A DNA stretch of 64,000 bases from Piper betle (taxonomy: Eukaryota > Streptophyta > Magnoliopsida > Piperales > Piperaceae), in assembly GCA_033002965.1 (NCBI GenBank), contig JAURVB010013977.1:1-64000 (forward strand), given 5' to 3'. The notes below the pieces were generated by a model. The model was not told where the DNA came from, ran no database searches, and saw nothing but the letters and a program-made list of their open reading frames with translations. This document shows, in pieces, positions 11,899 to 23,330 of the stretch; position 1 is the stretch's first letter, and every line of letters begins with the position of its first letter. A program made the translations under genes and the position numbers.

Positions 11899-12523
11899 GA
11901 TTGAATACCTGCCCCTAGGCCGAATGGGGTGATAAGGCACAGTGGTACAAGTAGTCTCATTATGCACTTGTGATACCGAGAGGGTGAGTGAATGACAAAT
12001 ATCGGCAACTAAAGGCCGTGGGCCATGTAATGTGTGTGCACATGCATGGGATCGTAGCTGGATGGAGAGGCCACCCCTCCCAACATATAACGAGCTTGGC
12101 ATAGGCTCATAATCACTAAAAGACTCATGAAATGATAATTGGGATTATATTGCCTTGTTTCATTTAATTATGTGGCTTAGTGGTTTCATCACTATTGTGG
12201 AATTGCCTCTGCAGGTGAACAACTTTGGATTGAAGATTAAGAGTGTGGTTGGTGGTTCTTTTACCAACCTAGGTATGGTGAATCAATAATAATTGAACTT
12301 CCTTTTTAATCTCTCTTGTGTTATAAATGTGGCTATGGGAAACAGTCTGTGACTATGGGACGGTTATTATATATATTGTCATATGCTATCAAAACATGAT
12401 TTCTTTTTATGAGTCATAAACTGCTAGACTTATTTGCTGTATTATGAATCATGTCCTAGAATGTTATTGTTACATCAATTATATTTTAGGTAACACCCAG
12501 TCCTGTTCGGGCGGTTCATGACA
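11899..12523 (+). mobile_element. 3' half of a family-C/D LTR
   Basis: It opens mid-LTR with GATTGAATACCTGCCCC and runs through the conserved 3' part (GTGGAATTGCCTCTGCAGG, about 12197) to GGCGGTTCATGACA. It matches 17505-17830, 21795-22350 and 19680-20027. The LTR 5' half is missing, where the preceding chimeric LTR abuts. Confidence 0.7.
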
Positions 12524-14446
12524 TAGATCTAGGCCGTGCAGCGTTTGGCATCCGTTTGGGATTTTCAAGGTATCTCATTTCATGCATCTTAGGGATTTTA
12601 AATCACTGGTTTGTGCCACTGTGGGCCCAGCTAGATTGATTATAGAGCTTGAGGCCCAATTAGAGTTCTTGCCTCGATTCCCTCTTAGAGAGTCATTTTT
12701 TTTGTCTCGAATCATTTTTTGAGCTCTAGGACCTTGCAATCCATTCAACCCTAGCATTCTCCATTTGATCTTTATCACTTACCCACGATTTGGATCATTT
12801 TCACCCTAACGCTGCAACCAATTTGGCTCTCCGCCCGTGAGAGCCTGGCGCTCCTTTGGCCACCCATTCAGTACTATCGTGACCGCCTCATGGCCGGCCT
12901 TCCATTCGTACTACTCAGAACCACCGGCGCCACCGGGGTCACTGTCAACGACCAAGTTTTCTATCACTATTTATCACCGCCGCCGCCACTGTTTGGGCAC
13001 TTTCCGGCGCTGGAAAGCCACCTCCGGCCATTCCAACAACCCCCACAACTTTATCTTGCCTAGATCTACATTTTGAAACAACCCATTATGATCATTGTGG
13101 CCATGATCACCGCTGATGACTTCTCCACACCCAGCAGCGATCAGATTCTTTCCCTGCCATTTTCAGGCTAGCCGATGGCCAAACTTTGCCAACCGCCACC
13201 ACCATCATGATCCCCGTCCATTATGATTAGAGTATTGATTGTCTTTATGTATTTATTATCTATCTATTTATTCATGATTGTATTTAATTATTTATTTATT
13301 ATTTGTTATTAATTATTCTCTTTAATATGTCTTGATTTATGTGTTGTGTGTTTAGCGTTATGTTTATTTAATATAGTCTTTTTATTAGGATACATTTATG
13401 ATGTGAGCACCCACCACAATCATGCATTATATAGAGACGTTAGTATTTTATTTAGTTGTGGGTTTCGATGTAGGTTTTGGAGTCCGAGCTCGCCGTAGAC
13501 ATGCATATATGCTTGGAGCTTAGACCAAAAGTTCATTGGACTCTCCCTCTCTGCATGATTCCTTACGTGTAGAGTTTTATCGTGTTTTATACATAGGGCG
13601 GCATCAGCGGTCTTTTATCGAATCCTTCTGATGTTGGTCCATTTAGTCGTGTTTTCTACGCATGTTTAATAAAACTACAAGGATGTGATCCCTTGTTGGT
13701 TTTCAAACTAAAGCTTCAGAAATATATGATACAAGCCTCTTTCCTAAGCATATTATATGAGTACACACATTTTTTACAGATTTCTTGAATAAGAGTGAGT
13801 GGTTTATAGATATGTATGTATCACAATAGTACTCCTTCGAACTATGAGGTAGTATGGTGTATGATGGTACTGTGTAATGCAACATATTTCCGGAATTGTG
13901 GCACTAATTTAAATATTCTATTTGCCACTTGAGGACCATGGCAGGTGACATGGAAGATGTGAGGTTATAAGCGCTACATGTATGTATGAATATAATTATG
14001 AGTTGTGCATGCGAGCCGACAATTGCATAAGTATGTTTGCTTACCACCCAGTATGAGGCAATCTTGAAGTTTCATAAGTTTTCGTGGGTAATGAAAAACC
14101 CATTTGCTAGATTGTATTAGTTATTTTTCAGACCAGGAACATTCATTACTAACGGTTTTCATATAATATATGTAGGTCCTGCAAATCCTGAGTCGACTTT
14201 GGTGGGCAGATAGAAAAATGCTACACACAATTTAGCTCAGTGCAGTTATTTACTTTCTTACTTTTATTGATGTTCGATGTGTTTTGACATGTATTTAATA
14301 ATGTCTTCCATTCTCATGACACCAAGAAGGTTGTTTCGATCTATTTTATCGATCAAGTCGTACGAACCGACAACTTTAAACATGACTCGACTCGATCGTA
14401 ATATTTCTTGTTCTGTTCTTGGGTGAACCGAAATCAGGGTGTTACA
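12524..14446 (+). mobile_element. Family-B LTR (5' truncated) acting as a 5' LTR
   Basis: It matches LTR B from shortly after its head: GC-rich block (12820-13210), AT-rich block (13230-13330), then the section shared with 4000-4720, ending CAGGGTGTTACA at 14446. A primer binding site follows at once, so this is the left LTR of an element whose interior survives only to 14666. The Pro/His-rich open frames in the GC-rich block are LTR sequence. Confidence 0.7.
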
Positions 14447-14449
14447 TAT

Positions 14450-14462
14450 TGGTATCAGAGCC
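14450..14462 (+). promoter_or_regulatory. Primer binding site, initiator Met-tRNA
   Basis: TGGTATCAGAGCC lies 3 bp past the LTR end. It is complementary to the 3' end of plant initiator Met-tRNA, the usual primer of chromovirus-type Ty3/gypsy and many Ty1/copia elements. Only about 200 bp of interior follows before a minus-strand LTR begins at 14667. Confidence 0.9.
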
Positions 14463-16598
14463 ATGTCTTGGTCGATTGAGATGGAAGACTTTTGTTTTGA
14501 GCCAAGTGTGTGGAGTTATCCTTAGCCAAGCCCACAGGTATCTCCTTCAGTATTTTCTCAATGTTTTAGATTTTTTTAGTCAGATTTAAGCAATGTATGT
14601 TTCAATGTTTATAGACATTATGAGACGGATATGAGATTATGATTTCAATAGATGCTAGCATAGATCTGTAACGACCTGCCCAATCCGAGCCATGAGCCAA
14701 GTGTTACTATATGAAACTAAATGTCTCGTACATTAATTTTCTATTAATTTTCAATCGTTTTAAATATACTATAAGCTCAGAATAATTTAAGCCCATAAAC
14801 CAAACCAAAATCCCACTGTCATGCAAACAATCTCAAGTAAAGAAAAGTGTAATAATAGAGTCCTCCAGCTCTGCCGACTCTACCCATCATTCCATGCTCA
14901 TACCTGCAAAGGCAATTCCGTGTTAGTGATAAAACCACTAAGCCGCATAATTAAATGAAACAAGTCAATCTAATCCCTATTATCATTTCTTGAGACTTTT
15001 AGTAGTTATGAGCCTATGCTAAGCTCCAATTATGTTGAATGGCCACCCCATCCAGCTACAATCCCATGCATGCGCACACACGATATGTGGCCTACAGCTT
15101 TTAGTTACCGATATTTGCCATTTACTCACCCTCTTGGTATCACAAGTGCATAATGAGTCATCTTGCGTCACTACGCCCTATCACCTGTTTTGGCATGGGG
15201 GCAGGTGTTTAATCTTTCAAGGGGTGCTGCCTTGTGTCAGATTGAGTCAATTCATTGACCCAGGTTGCGCTCCACGCATGGTGGTCGGATATGAACTCAA
15301 GTCAACCAAGACTCCCACATAGTAATTTTTTTAAGGGTGTGGCCCCGTATCGGACTGAGTCAATTCCTTAACCCCAGTTGCACTCGGTGCATGGTTGTCG
15401 AATCTGGGCTCAGGCCGACTAGGGCTTCCAAAATGGGAAAATATAACATTTTAAATAATTATATGGATCTGGATAGTTTGCAATTGAACTCACAACCGTG
15501 ACCGACGATCTTAATTTGAACGAGAAAATAAAATTATACTCATTCAAGTAGAAATGCATGCAACTAAATGACTTAATATATCATTATTAAAACTTGACAA
15601 CATAAAGCATACAACATTCAACAATATTAAACATTTAATTCTCACCATTTACAATTAGTCTAGTGAGATAATTAATTATTCGTGTGACGAAATCATTTAA
15701 GTCATTCTTTACATTTTAAATTAATTATTTAAATCAAAATTCACACTTGACTAATGATAAATAATTATTAAGTTATAACCAAGTATTTAATTACTATTAT
15801 TAGTATATTTTCCTTTGAGACGATAATTACTTAACCAATGATCTCGACGATTTCACTTACGATTTTAATCTTTAATTACTATCATTATTAATAGCAACTT
15901 AGTGAGTAGTAGATACTTAATTCATTAAATAAAAGCATGGGTATTCTTATAATAATTTATTAACTTTTTATAAACTTTGAATATTTAACCGGCAATTAAA
16001 TCGTTCTATTAAATTATTTAAAATGATTTGTATTATCCCAATTCAATGATAATACTAATTTAAATTATTTTAAATTGTTCAACTCAATAAAGACTCGAAC
16101 TTTATTTATTTTCCCTAAACTATTTAGGTTTAACGCTTATGATGATCAGTGCACTATTATAGTTTAATAGCTTATTTTTCTACCTTACTAACTCGTTATT
16201 AAAATTATCAACTTTATCTATCTAATATTAAATTTAATATGGTAAAGGTGAAATCTTTATTTCATTAATCACTTATAACCATCCGATTTAAATTAATAAC
16301 TTATAGTACACCTATTAATTATCAACAATTTATCATTACTGTAATTTTATTACTGATGACGATTTCGTACAATAATTAATTAGCTTACCAACCGTAATCC
16401 ATAATCATTAGAAATAATAATATTAACATGAGTTATAACTTATTATGAGTTACTTAGGCAGATATAAGCTTTGCCATTTCTACATCCACGTCAAGCCTTT
16501 GGGTTTTTTTAAGGATTTATTATGAGTTAGTATTATTCTTAACTCGAGCCAATATCGAGTCAAATTTTATTTACATGTATGCCACCGGAGTGTTTCTT

Positions 16599-16751
16599 TG
16601 TGAGATCCCCCAACTTAATCTCACATTTAATACATACTTGGAGAAGATCCTGTTTATAAATGAAAATGGATTATAGATCTTTAACTTAGGTTAACCATTT
16701 TGAAAAAATGACTTATGCTCATTATGTTGCACTTTGGGCCGGGTCATTACA
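16599..16751 (+). repeat. Short LTR (TRIM type), copy 1
   Basis: 153 bp, TGTGAGATCC to GGGTCATTACA. It is the same family as 44179-44330, 47627-47779 and the three LTRs of 47874-48720. It shares the stretch ACTTxGGTTAACCATT with the first two, which separates them from the TRIM subfamily (ACTTCCGGGGTACTCATT). Confidence 0.9.
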
Positions 16752-16796
16752 ACAAGAAAAAAAACACCAATATTTCTCCTCATGACCCTATTATAT

Positions 16797-16829
16797 TTTA
16801 GGGGACGAAAATTCCCAAGTTGAGGAAAT
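16797..16829 (+). promoter_or_regulatory. Pre-PPT hairpin and polypurine tract remnant
   Basis: TTTAGGGGACGAAA (16797-16810) then CAAGTTGAGGAAAT directly before the LTR at 16830. The arrangement equals that at 45711-45744 and 20392-20425. One base change (TTTCG to TTTAG) breaks the hairpin stem. Confidence 0.75.
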
Positions 16830-18084
16830 TATAAAACCCTTAAACAAATAATTAGTTTATTTTATTTAGGGTTTTCTAAATCTTAGAACAAACTGTAAAT
16901 ATTATTTAATTAAATTAATTCTTGAAAAAATTAATATTATAAATTATCGATTTTGACCTTTAGCATATCGGTATAATGATATTTATAATATTTTTAGGAT
17001 TTAATATCCATTCGTATTAACTTAATAATTACTTTTTGACTTTACGTTATCACACAAATAACTTTTTAAATTCCACACATATTTATAAAATTTAATGTAG
17101 TGACTTCTTAAATTTTGCGCATATTCTTCTATATAAAGGAGAGTTCTATTGTTAAAATAAAACATCCTCGGGATAGTTTGTGAGCACATTTGACTCACGA
17201 AGGAAAGGCTTTAGGATCGCGTGTCATAGTTGTGGGTTCCTCATCACAATACGAGGTCCATATAATTATTTGAAATATTTTATTTTCCCATTTTTGGCAG
17301 CCCTGGTTAGCCTGAGCCCAAATTCGACCACCATGCACCGAGGGCAACCAAGGTCAAGGAATTGACTCAGTCCTACAGGGGGCCACACCCTTTAAAAAAT
17401 TATTATGTGGGAGTCTTGGTCGACATGAGTTAATATCCAACCACCATGCGCCGAGCGCAACCGGGGTCAATGAATTGACTCAATTTGACACAGGGCAGCA
17501 CCCGCTGAAAGATTAAATACCTGCCCCCATGCCGAAAGGGGTGGAAAGGCGCAGTGGCACAAGATGGCTCATTTAGAACTTGTGATACCAAGAGGGTGAG
17601 TCAATGGCAAATATTGGTAACTACAGGCCATGGGCCACGCAGCATGTGTGCGCATGCATGGGATTGTAGCTGGATGGAGTGGCCACCCCTCCCAACATAA
17701 TTGGAGCACAGCATAGGCTCATAATTACAAAAAGTCTCGAGAAATGATAATAGGGATTATATTGACTTGTTTCATTTAATTATACGGCTTAGTGGTTTAT
17801 CTCTAACGCGGAATTGCATCCTTAGTATAAGCATGGAAGGATGGATAGAGTCGGGACAACTGGAGGACTCTATTATTGGACTATTCTTTTCTCGAGATTG
17901 TTTGCATGGTAGTGTGATTTTAGTTTGGTTCATGGGACTTAGAACATGTTGAGCATTTATTATATAAACTTTTATGTCAAGAGTTTGTTTAAAATCTTGA
18001 AAATTCGCAGAAACTTAATTTATAAGACACATTGTTTTATATAGTAACACTTGGCTCGTGGCTCGAAACGGGTGGGTCTTTACA
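16830..18084 (+). repeat. Family-D LTR
   Basis: 1255 bp; TATAAAACCC is a decayed TGTAAAACCC and the end is GGGTCTTTACA. It contains two tandem copies of the conserved core (about 17300-17370 and 17430-17500), then the CTGCCCCCATGCCGAAAGGGG block and a 3' part ending in the TAACACTTGGCTCGTGGCTCG type also seen at 57440-57486. Non-coding. Confidence 0.7.
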
Positions 18085-19403
18085 TTCTTCTTCCCTGCTG
18101 ACACTTCTCTTCTCCAAACCCCATCCGCCCACCATACAAGTTGTCGCTGCCGCCGATTGCCTCCGGCCACCGTCGATCTTCGCCGCCCTGCCCTGCCGTG
18201 CCATCGCAGTGTTGCGCTGACCATCCCCGGCTGCCTTCCAGCCGTCGCGACATGTGCATCGCCACACCTAACGATGCGCTCGTGTTGTTGATTCAGCCGC
18301 CGGCGAGCATTGCCACCACCATCGGGTTGTTGCCTCGACACCCTCGACCCTCTAGTAATCTTCCCCAACTAGATCAAAACCCATCTCCAGCTACGACGGC
18401 ATCCATACATGCGAGATCGGCCATAAACTGATCGACGAAAAGAGATCAGGATCGTCCTCCGACGCCACAACGACTGTCGCCATGACTCCCAGCGAGGAGG
18501 TTGCCAACGTGGACTGTTTAGGTGGCAGGACTTGGTTTTTTGGGCTTGAAATTCTGCTGTGTGTTGGAGAAAAAGCATGCAGAACCGGGTTGCAAAGGAA
18601 AGCCACCGCCTTTGTCACATTCTTGAACTCAATCCCACCAACCAAAGCAACTCCATCAACCCATCGGAGCAAGGGACAAGGTGAGCCAACCCTACGATCA
18701 AACACCCCGAGGGGCAATCTGGGGATCCCTGGCAATGCTTTCCCTGCTATTTTCCATCTTGCTGAACTTACGAACTCGTCGACCATGGATGTATCTTAGT
18801 AATTTAGTTTGGCTTTCTTGTTGATTTAAGACCTCAAGGTCCCATGATTATTATAACTTATTATCAATTAATATTAATGTAATTTTGATAACAATTTATA
18901 ACATTAAAATTAACTATTATTAAAACAAATCATGATATTTACTAACAAACAACAAAATAAATGAACAGTGATGTCTAAACATGAACTCTATGTGCTTGCA
19001 CATGGATGAAAGAAAAAGGAAAGAAAACAGGGAAGGTACCAAAACAAGGAGGATGCTCGCTCTGGCAAGGAAGAGGAGAAGAGATTTGGAACTGGTGATG
19101 GTGGAAGAAGTAGCGACGGCTAGGGTATGGGAAAACACCCCAACACGAGAATTTAACTGGGTAGAGATGCTCCCTTAAAATATCCCACTCTCAACAGAAA
19201 AAATTCTCAAATGTTCTATCCTTCCCAGACCGACTCAAAGATTTTTAAACAACGTAATCAGTCATAATTTATCATTCATTGTACCGATATGCTAAAAATC
19301 ATAATTGATAAGTTTATAATATTAATTTTTTAAAGAATTAATTTAATTAAATAATATTTATGGTTCGTTCTTAAGATTTACAAAACCCTAAATAAAACCT
19401 AAA

Positions 19404-20027
19404 GTCTCGAGAAATGATAATAGGGATTATATTGACTTGTTTCATTTAATTATGCAGCATAGTGGTTTTATCACTAATGCAGAATTGCCTTCGCAGGTGA
19501 GCAGGTTTGGATTGAGGACTAAAAGTGTGGTTGGTGGATCTCTTACCAACCAAGGTGTGGTGAATTGATAATAAGTTGGACTTTCTTTTATTCTCTTGTG
19601 TTATAATTATGGCTATGGGAAACGGTCAAAGACTGTGGGACTTTATTTTACTTATTATCACATGCTATTCATTTAATTATGCGGCTTAGTAGTTTTATCA
19701 CTAACACGGAATTGCCTCCATAGGTGAACAGCTTTGGACTGAAGAATAAAAGTGTGGTTGGTGTTTCTTTTACCAACCTAGGTATGGTGAATCAATAATA
19801 AATTGGACTTCCTTTTATTTTTCTTGTGTTATAAATGTGGCTATGGGAAACGGTCCGAAACTGTTGGACTGTCATTTTTATATTATCATATGCTAGCAGA
19901 ACATGTCTTTTTTATGATTTATAAATTGTAGACTTATTTGTTGTATTATGAATCATGTTCTATAATGTTATTGTTACATCAATTATATTTTTAGGTAACA
20001 CCTGGTCCGGTTCGGGTGGGTCATTAC
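19404..20027 (+). mobile_element. Two tandem copies of a C-type LTR 3' half
   Basis: 19404-19675 and 19676-20027 both carry TTTCATTTAATTATGC, the conserved AATTGCCTxCxxAGGTGA motif and the ATGGCTATGGGAAACGGTC block. Only the second reaches an LTR end (GGTGGGTCATTACA). The first begins with the same AGTCTCGAGAAATGATAATA sequence as 17728, suggesting unequal recombination. Pol-derived sequence follows directly. Confidence 0.65.
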
Positions 20028-20314
20028 ACCACCAAGCCTAGTTGGAGTACTCAATATTTTCCATGTGTCAATGGTAAAGAAATATGTACTGAGATGAGGA
20101 TCATATAATCACAAATTTTGAAGACTTAGAGCTACAGTTAAGTTTAACCTATGAGGAAAAGCTGATTCGCTTCCTAGCAAGAGAAATGAAGATACTCAGG
20201 AACAAGGAAATTCCTTTGGTAAAAGTATTGTGGAAAAATTAGGGGTTAGAGGAAGCTACATGGGAGTTTGAACAAGAAATGGCAAGGAAATACCCTAGCC
20301 TATTCGTGGAATAA
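20028..20314 (+). pseudogene. C-terminal end of chromovirus pol with chromodomain (remnant)
   Basis: The first frame reads PPSLVGVLNIFHVSMVKKYV, the usual end of integrase before the chromodomain in Tekay/Del-type elements. After a frameshift near 20090 a second frame contains NKEIPLVKVLW and, past an in-frame stop, EEATWEFEQEMARKYPSLF, the C-terminal chromodomain pattern, ending at TAA 20312-20314. In the intact family the chromodomain targets integration to modified histones. Upstream pol is missing; the fragment abuts an LTR end, while the normal PPT and 3' LTR follow. It is dead. Confidence 0.85.
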
Positions 20315-20391
20315 AATTCTTATAGTTTGTAGTAGCATGAACTAATCCCAAAGATAAAATTAATCATGATTGTCCTATTACCGTTATTATA

Positions 20392-20425
20392 TTTCGGGGA
20401 CGAAATATTTCTATGTTGGGGGCAT
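20392..20425 (+). promoter_or_regulatory. Pre-PPT hairpin and polypurine tract
   Basis: TTTCGGGGACGAAA (20392-20405; stem TTTCG/CGAAA, loop GGGA), then ATGTTGGGGGCAT against the LTR start at 20426. The PPT primes plus-strand DNA synthesis in LTR retrotransposons. Confidence 0.85.
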
Positions 20426-22350
20426 TGTACAGATTGTGAAAATATATATGTATATATATATATATATATATATTATTCGACTCGGTCTGGGAAGGAATGA
20501 ACGTTGGAGAAATTATTATTATTATTATATTATTATTATATTATATTTTATTCTTTGCCCGGTTAAATGAAATACGGGTGTTGGGGTGTTTTCTCATACC
20601 CTAGCCGTCATTTTCATTTTATATTTTTGTGAAGGGGTGTCATCCTCACCCTAGCCACCTATTTCTCCTCTTCCTCACCCTAGCCGCCTACTCTCATCTT
20701 CTTCTCCTCTTCCGGAGCTGGCTTCTTCCTTTTGCTTGGGTATCCTTCCTATCTCCCTACTCTTAGTTTTCATGCATTCATGATGGTGATGCAAAATTCT
20801 GCTGCTTCATCAATTCATGATTGTCATGTAAAGTTCTGTTGTTTCATCAATTCATGGTCGTTTTGTTTTGTTGTTGCTTCATCAACATCCTATGCTATGT
20901 AATTGGTTAAATTAGGGATAATTGAGTTGCAGTCTCTAGCATATTATGAGTTCTATGCATGGCGTTTGGGTAGTGAGCAACGCTGTGGGGGATTCCAGGC
21001 ATCCATACTACTTGGTCGTCCAAGGCTCATGCCGTGCATGCTCATACCACTTGGCCTTGATGTTGGGTTGTTGTGCGGGGAGAAGGGAATCGTTCCGGCA
21101 GTACTGCTGGCCGGACGCAGTTCACCTTGCGTTCCTGGTCGTGCTACTGGCGAGGTGTCGTGTGCCTTGGTGCAGAACAAGATTCGCATTGGATAGTTGC
21201 TGTAATGCACGAGCTTTTAGTCTTCCAATTGGATTGCTAGGGAAGGGAAGAAGTTAGTGAAGAACGTGATCTGGTTTTAGGTTGAAGAGGAAGACGTCGT
21301 GGTCTGGGTTGTGCCAAAGATGAGGTGAGGAGAAGAGAAGAGCATCGGGGAAGAAGAAGATGGCAAATCTGTAAGTAATGCTTGACTCGATATGACTCGA
21401 GTTAAAAATAATACTAACTCGTAATAAATCATAAAAATAATTATTCTAATGGGTTATGGGTTAAAGTTGCTAAACAAATTAATTATTGTACAAAATCTCC
21501 ATAAGTAATAAAAATACGAGAATGATAAACGGTCGATAATCAATCGGCTTAGTACAAGCGATTAATTTTAAATCTCATGGTTATAAGTGATTATTTCACC
21601 TTTACCATATTAAAATGAATAGTAGGTAAATAAAGTGATTATTTTAATAACTAGTTAATAAGGTAGAAAATGGGTCATTAAATTATAATCATGTAAAAAT
21701 CACAAGCGTTGAACCTAAATAGTATAATGAAATTAAATAAAGTTCGAACCTTTATTGAGTTGAATAATTTAAAAATCACAAGCACCCTCTGAAAGAGTAA
21801 ATACCTGCCCCCATGCCCAAAGGGGTGATAGGGCGCCGTGGCGCAAAACGGCTTATTATGCACTTGTGATACCGAGAGGGAGAGTTAATTGCAAATATCG
21901 GTAACTACAGGTCGTAGGCCACGTAGCGTGTGTGCGCATGCATGGGATTGGAGATGGATGGGGTGGCCACATCTCCCTACATATTAAGAGCTCAGCATAG
22001 GCTCATAATAATTTAAAGTCTCAAGAAATGATAATAGGGATTATATTGACTTGTTTCATTTAATTATGCGGCTTAGTGATTTTATCACTAACGCGGAATT
22101 GCCTCCATAGTTGAGCAGCTTTGGATTGAGGACTATACGTGTGGTTGGTGGATCTCTTACCAACCAAGGTGCGGTGAATTGTTAATAAATTGGACTTCCT
22201 TTTATTCTCTTGGGTTATAAGTGTGGCTATGGGAAATGGTCAGAGACCGTGGGACTTTATTTTTACTTATTGTCACATGCTATTAGAACATGATTTATTT
22301 TTATGATTTATAAATTTTCTGGACTTATTACCGTGTTATGATTCTTGTTC
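20426..22350 (+). mobile_element. Family-C LTR (3' LTR of the chromovirus remnant), 3' truncated
   Basis: It starts TGTACAGATTGTG next to the PPT. It includes (TA)n at about 20447-20473 and (ATT)n at about 20514-20545, a pyrimidine-rich leader, a GC-rich part (20950-21200) that also occurs in the minus-strand LTR at 30247-30560, and the conserved 3' part (22060-22260). It breaks off near 22350, about 100 bp before the expected end. Open frames at 20903-21257 are LTR sequence. Confidence 0.7.
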
Positions 22351-22377
22351 ATGAATAGTATGTCTACAACATTTAAC

Positions 22378-23330
22378 TATTCATATGCAATTCGTCATGC
22401 TTGGGTGCATGTGTATAGTAAAGGTATATTTTTTGCTGGTATAAGAAGTTCGCAACGAAATGAATTTCAAAACTAATTTTACTCAAGGTATGTGAACAAA
22501 AAAAATAGCCTTATTGAGTTTATACATAGATTTGAGAGAGCTTTCAAAAGATATAGATTGAACGAGGCAAACTAATCTTATAAAACTCGTATAAAATCCC
22601 CAAATTGGTCACTCCATTCAAGATGGAATGTAAGATGGCAAAGGTTTATACTCGAAAAATGTTTTAAGTTTCAAGAAGAATTACAATACAGTTTGGTTTA
22701 TTCCTCATCTCATAAGAAATTAGATGGGGAGGATTTTGAATAGTATGATGTAACATGTTGTAGAAATAATAAAGAGTTGGTTGCACGTGTTACTTATAAA
22801 GGTGTTGACAGTAGATGCACATGTAGTTGTCAACTTTTGAAAAGTGAAGGTATTCCATATAGGCATTTGCTGTATGTACTGAGATTGAATGAGGGTAATA
22901 TTTTACCTCAACTCTATATCATGAAGAGATGAACAATTGAAATAGCAAAGGAAGTTGTTTTTGATGGTGATGGAGTGGAACTTCATGGTTATTGCAACAA
23001 AACTTTATTCTCTAATTGGGCAGAATTGCACCATATTTAATCGATGGGCCAAAAAGGAATATTCATCATTTGAGATATTTGACTTTGCCAAGGAAAAATT
23101 TTGGAGATAGAGAAATTTGTAGAAGAGGAGGTAGATGATCTACATCATTGAATACAAGTACATCCACTGACACAATCAAAGACAAAAGGAAGTGGTAAAA
23201 GATGGATGAGTGGAAAAGAACTTGCAGTGGGCCAAATCGTAAAAAAATAGGCTATGCCTTGGTTGCAATAAACGGGGAGTTGGGCATGATAAGCGCACTT
23301 GTCCTACAATTGTAGCACATCGGTAATGTT
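22378..23330 (+). pseudogene. FAR1/FRS-like (MULE transposase-derived) pseudogene
   Basis: Conceptual translation in shifting frames gives HAWVHVYSKGIFFAGIRSSQ (22396 on), like the end of the MULE transposase core in FAR1/FHY3 proteins. Then come a SWIM-type zinc finger, CTCSCQLLKSEGIPYRHLL followed by LPQLYIMKR (about 22815-22930), and a zinc knuckle CLGCNKRGVGHDKRTCP (about 23255-23310). FAR1/FRS proteins are transcription factors derived from Mutator-like transposases. Several stops and frameshifts are present and the N-terminal DNA-binding and catalytic parts are missing. It could be a decayed MULE or a dead FRS-like copy. It abuts a truncated LTR at about 22350, and no terminal repeats were found. 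Confidence 0.7.

Larger units (their letters stand above)
16599..18084 (+). mobile_element. Integrated element with two unrelated LTRs (short LTR on the left, LTR D on the right)
   Basis: The unit begins with a 153-bp short LTR (TGTGAGATCC...TCATTACA, 16599-16751), continues with a 78-bp remnant carrying a pre-PPT hairpin and purine tract (16752-16829), and ends with a 1.26-kb family-D LTR (TATAAAACCC...GTCTTTACA, 16830-18084). The left LTR is followed by the 3' end of an internal region, not a PBS. Flanks are TTCTT (16594-16598) and TTCTT (18085-18089), a perfect 5-bp TSD, and the interrupted LTR rejoins across them. It therefore looks like one integration event, although its ends are not copies of each other. 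No coding capacity remains. Confidence 0.75.
14667..19403 (-). mobile_element. Family-C-type LTR, minus strand, split by a hetero-LTR element (parts: 14667-16598 and 18090-19403)
   Basis: Read on the minus strand it ends GGTCGTTACA at 14667. The two pieces rejoin at the TTCTT target site into the order seen intact in the minus-strand LTR 28318-31080 near 30055-30100, a stretch of TTATTTACA followed by TTCTTCTTCC. The right end (19260-19403) matches the head of LTR D at 16860-17000 instead, so this LTR is itself a D-head/C-body chimera lacking its first 30 or so bases. The GC-rich open frames at 18015-18800 fall in the LTR body and lack any recognisable domain. Confidence 0.65.

Noticed and set aside
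18015..18799. Overlapping frames of 60-131 codons on both strands as a gene
   Set aside because: Sequence is the GC-rich body of a minus-strand LTR; frames overlap on both strands, as in homologous LTR bodies.
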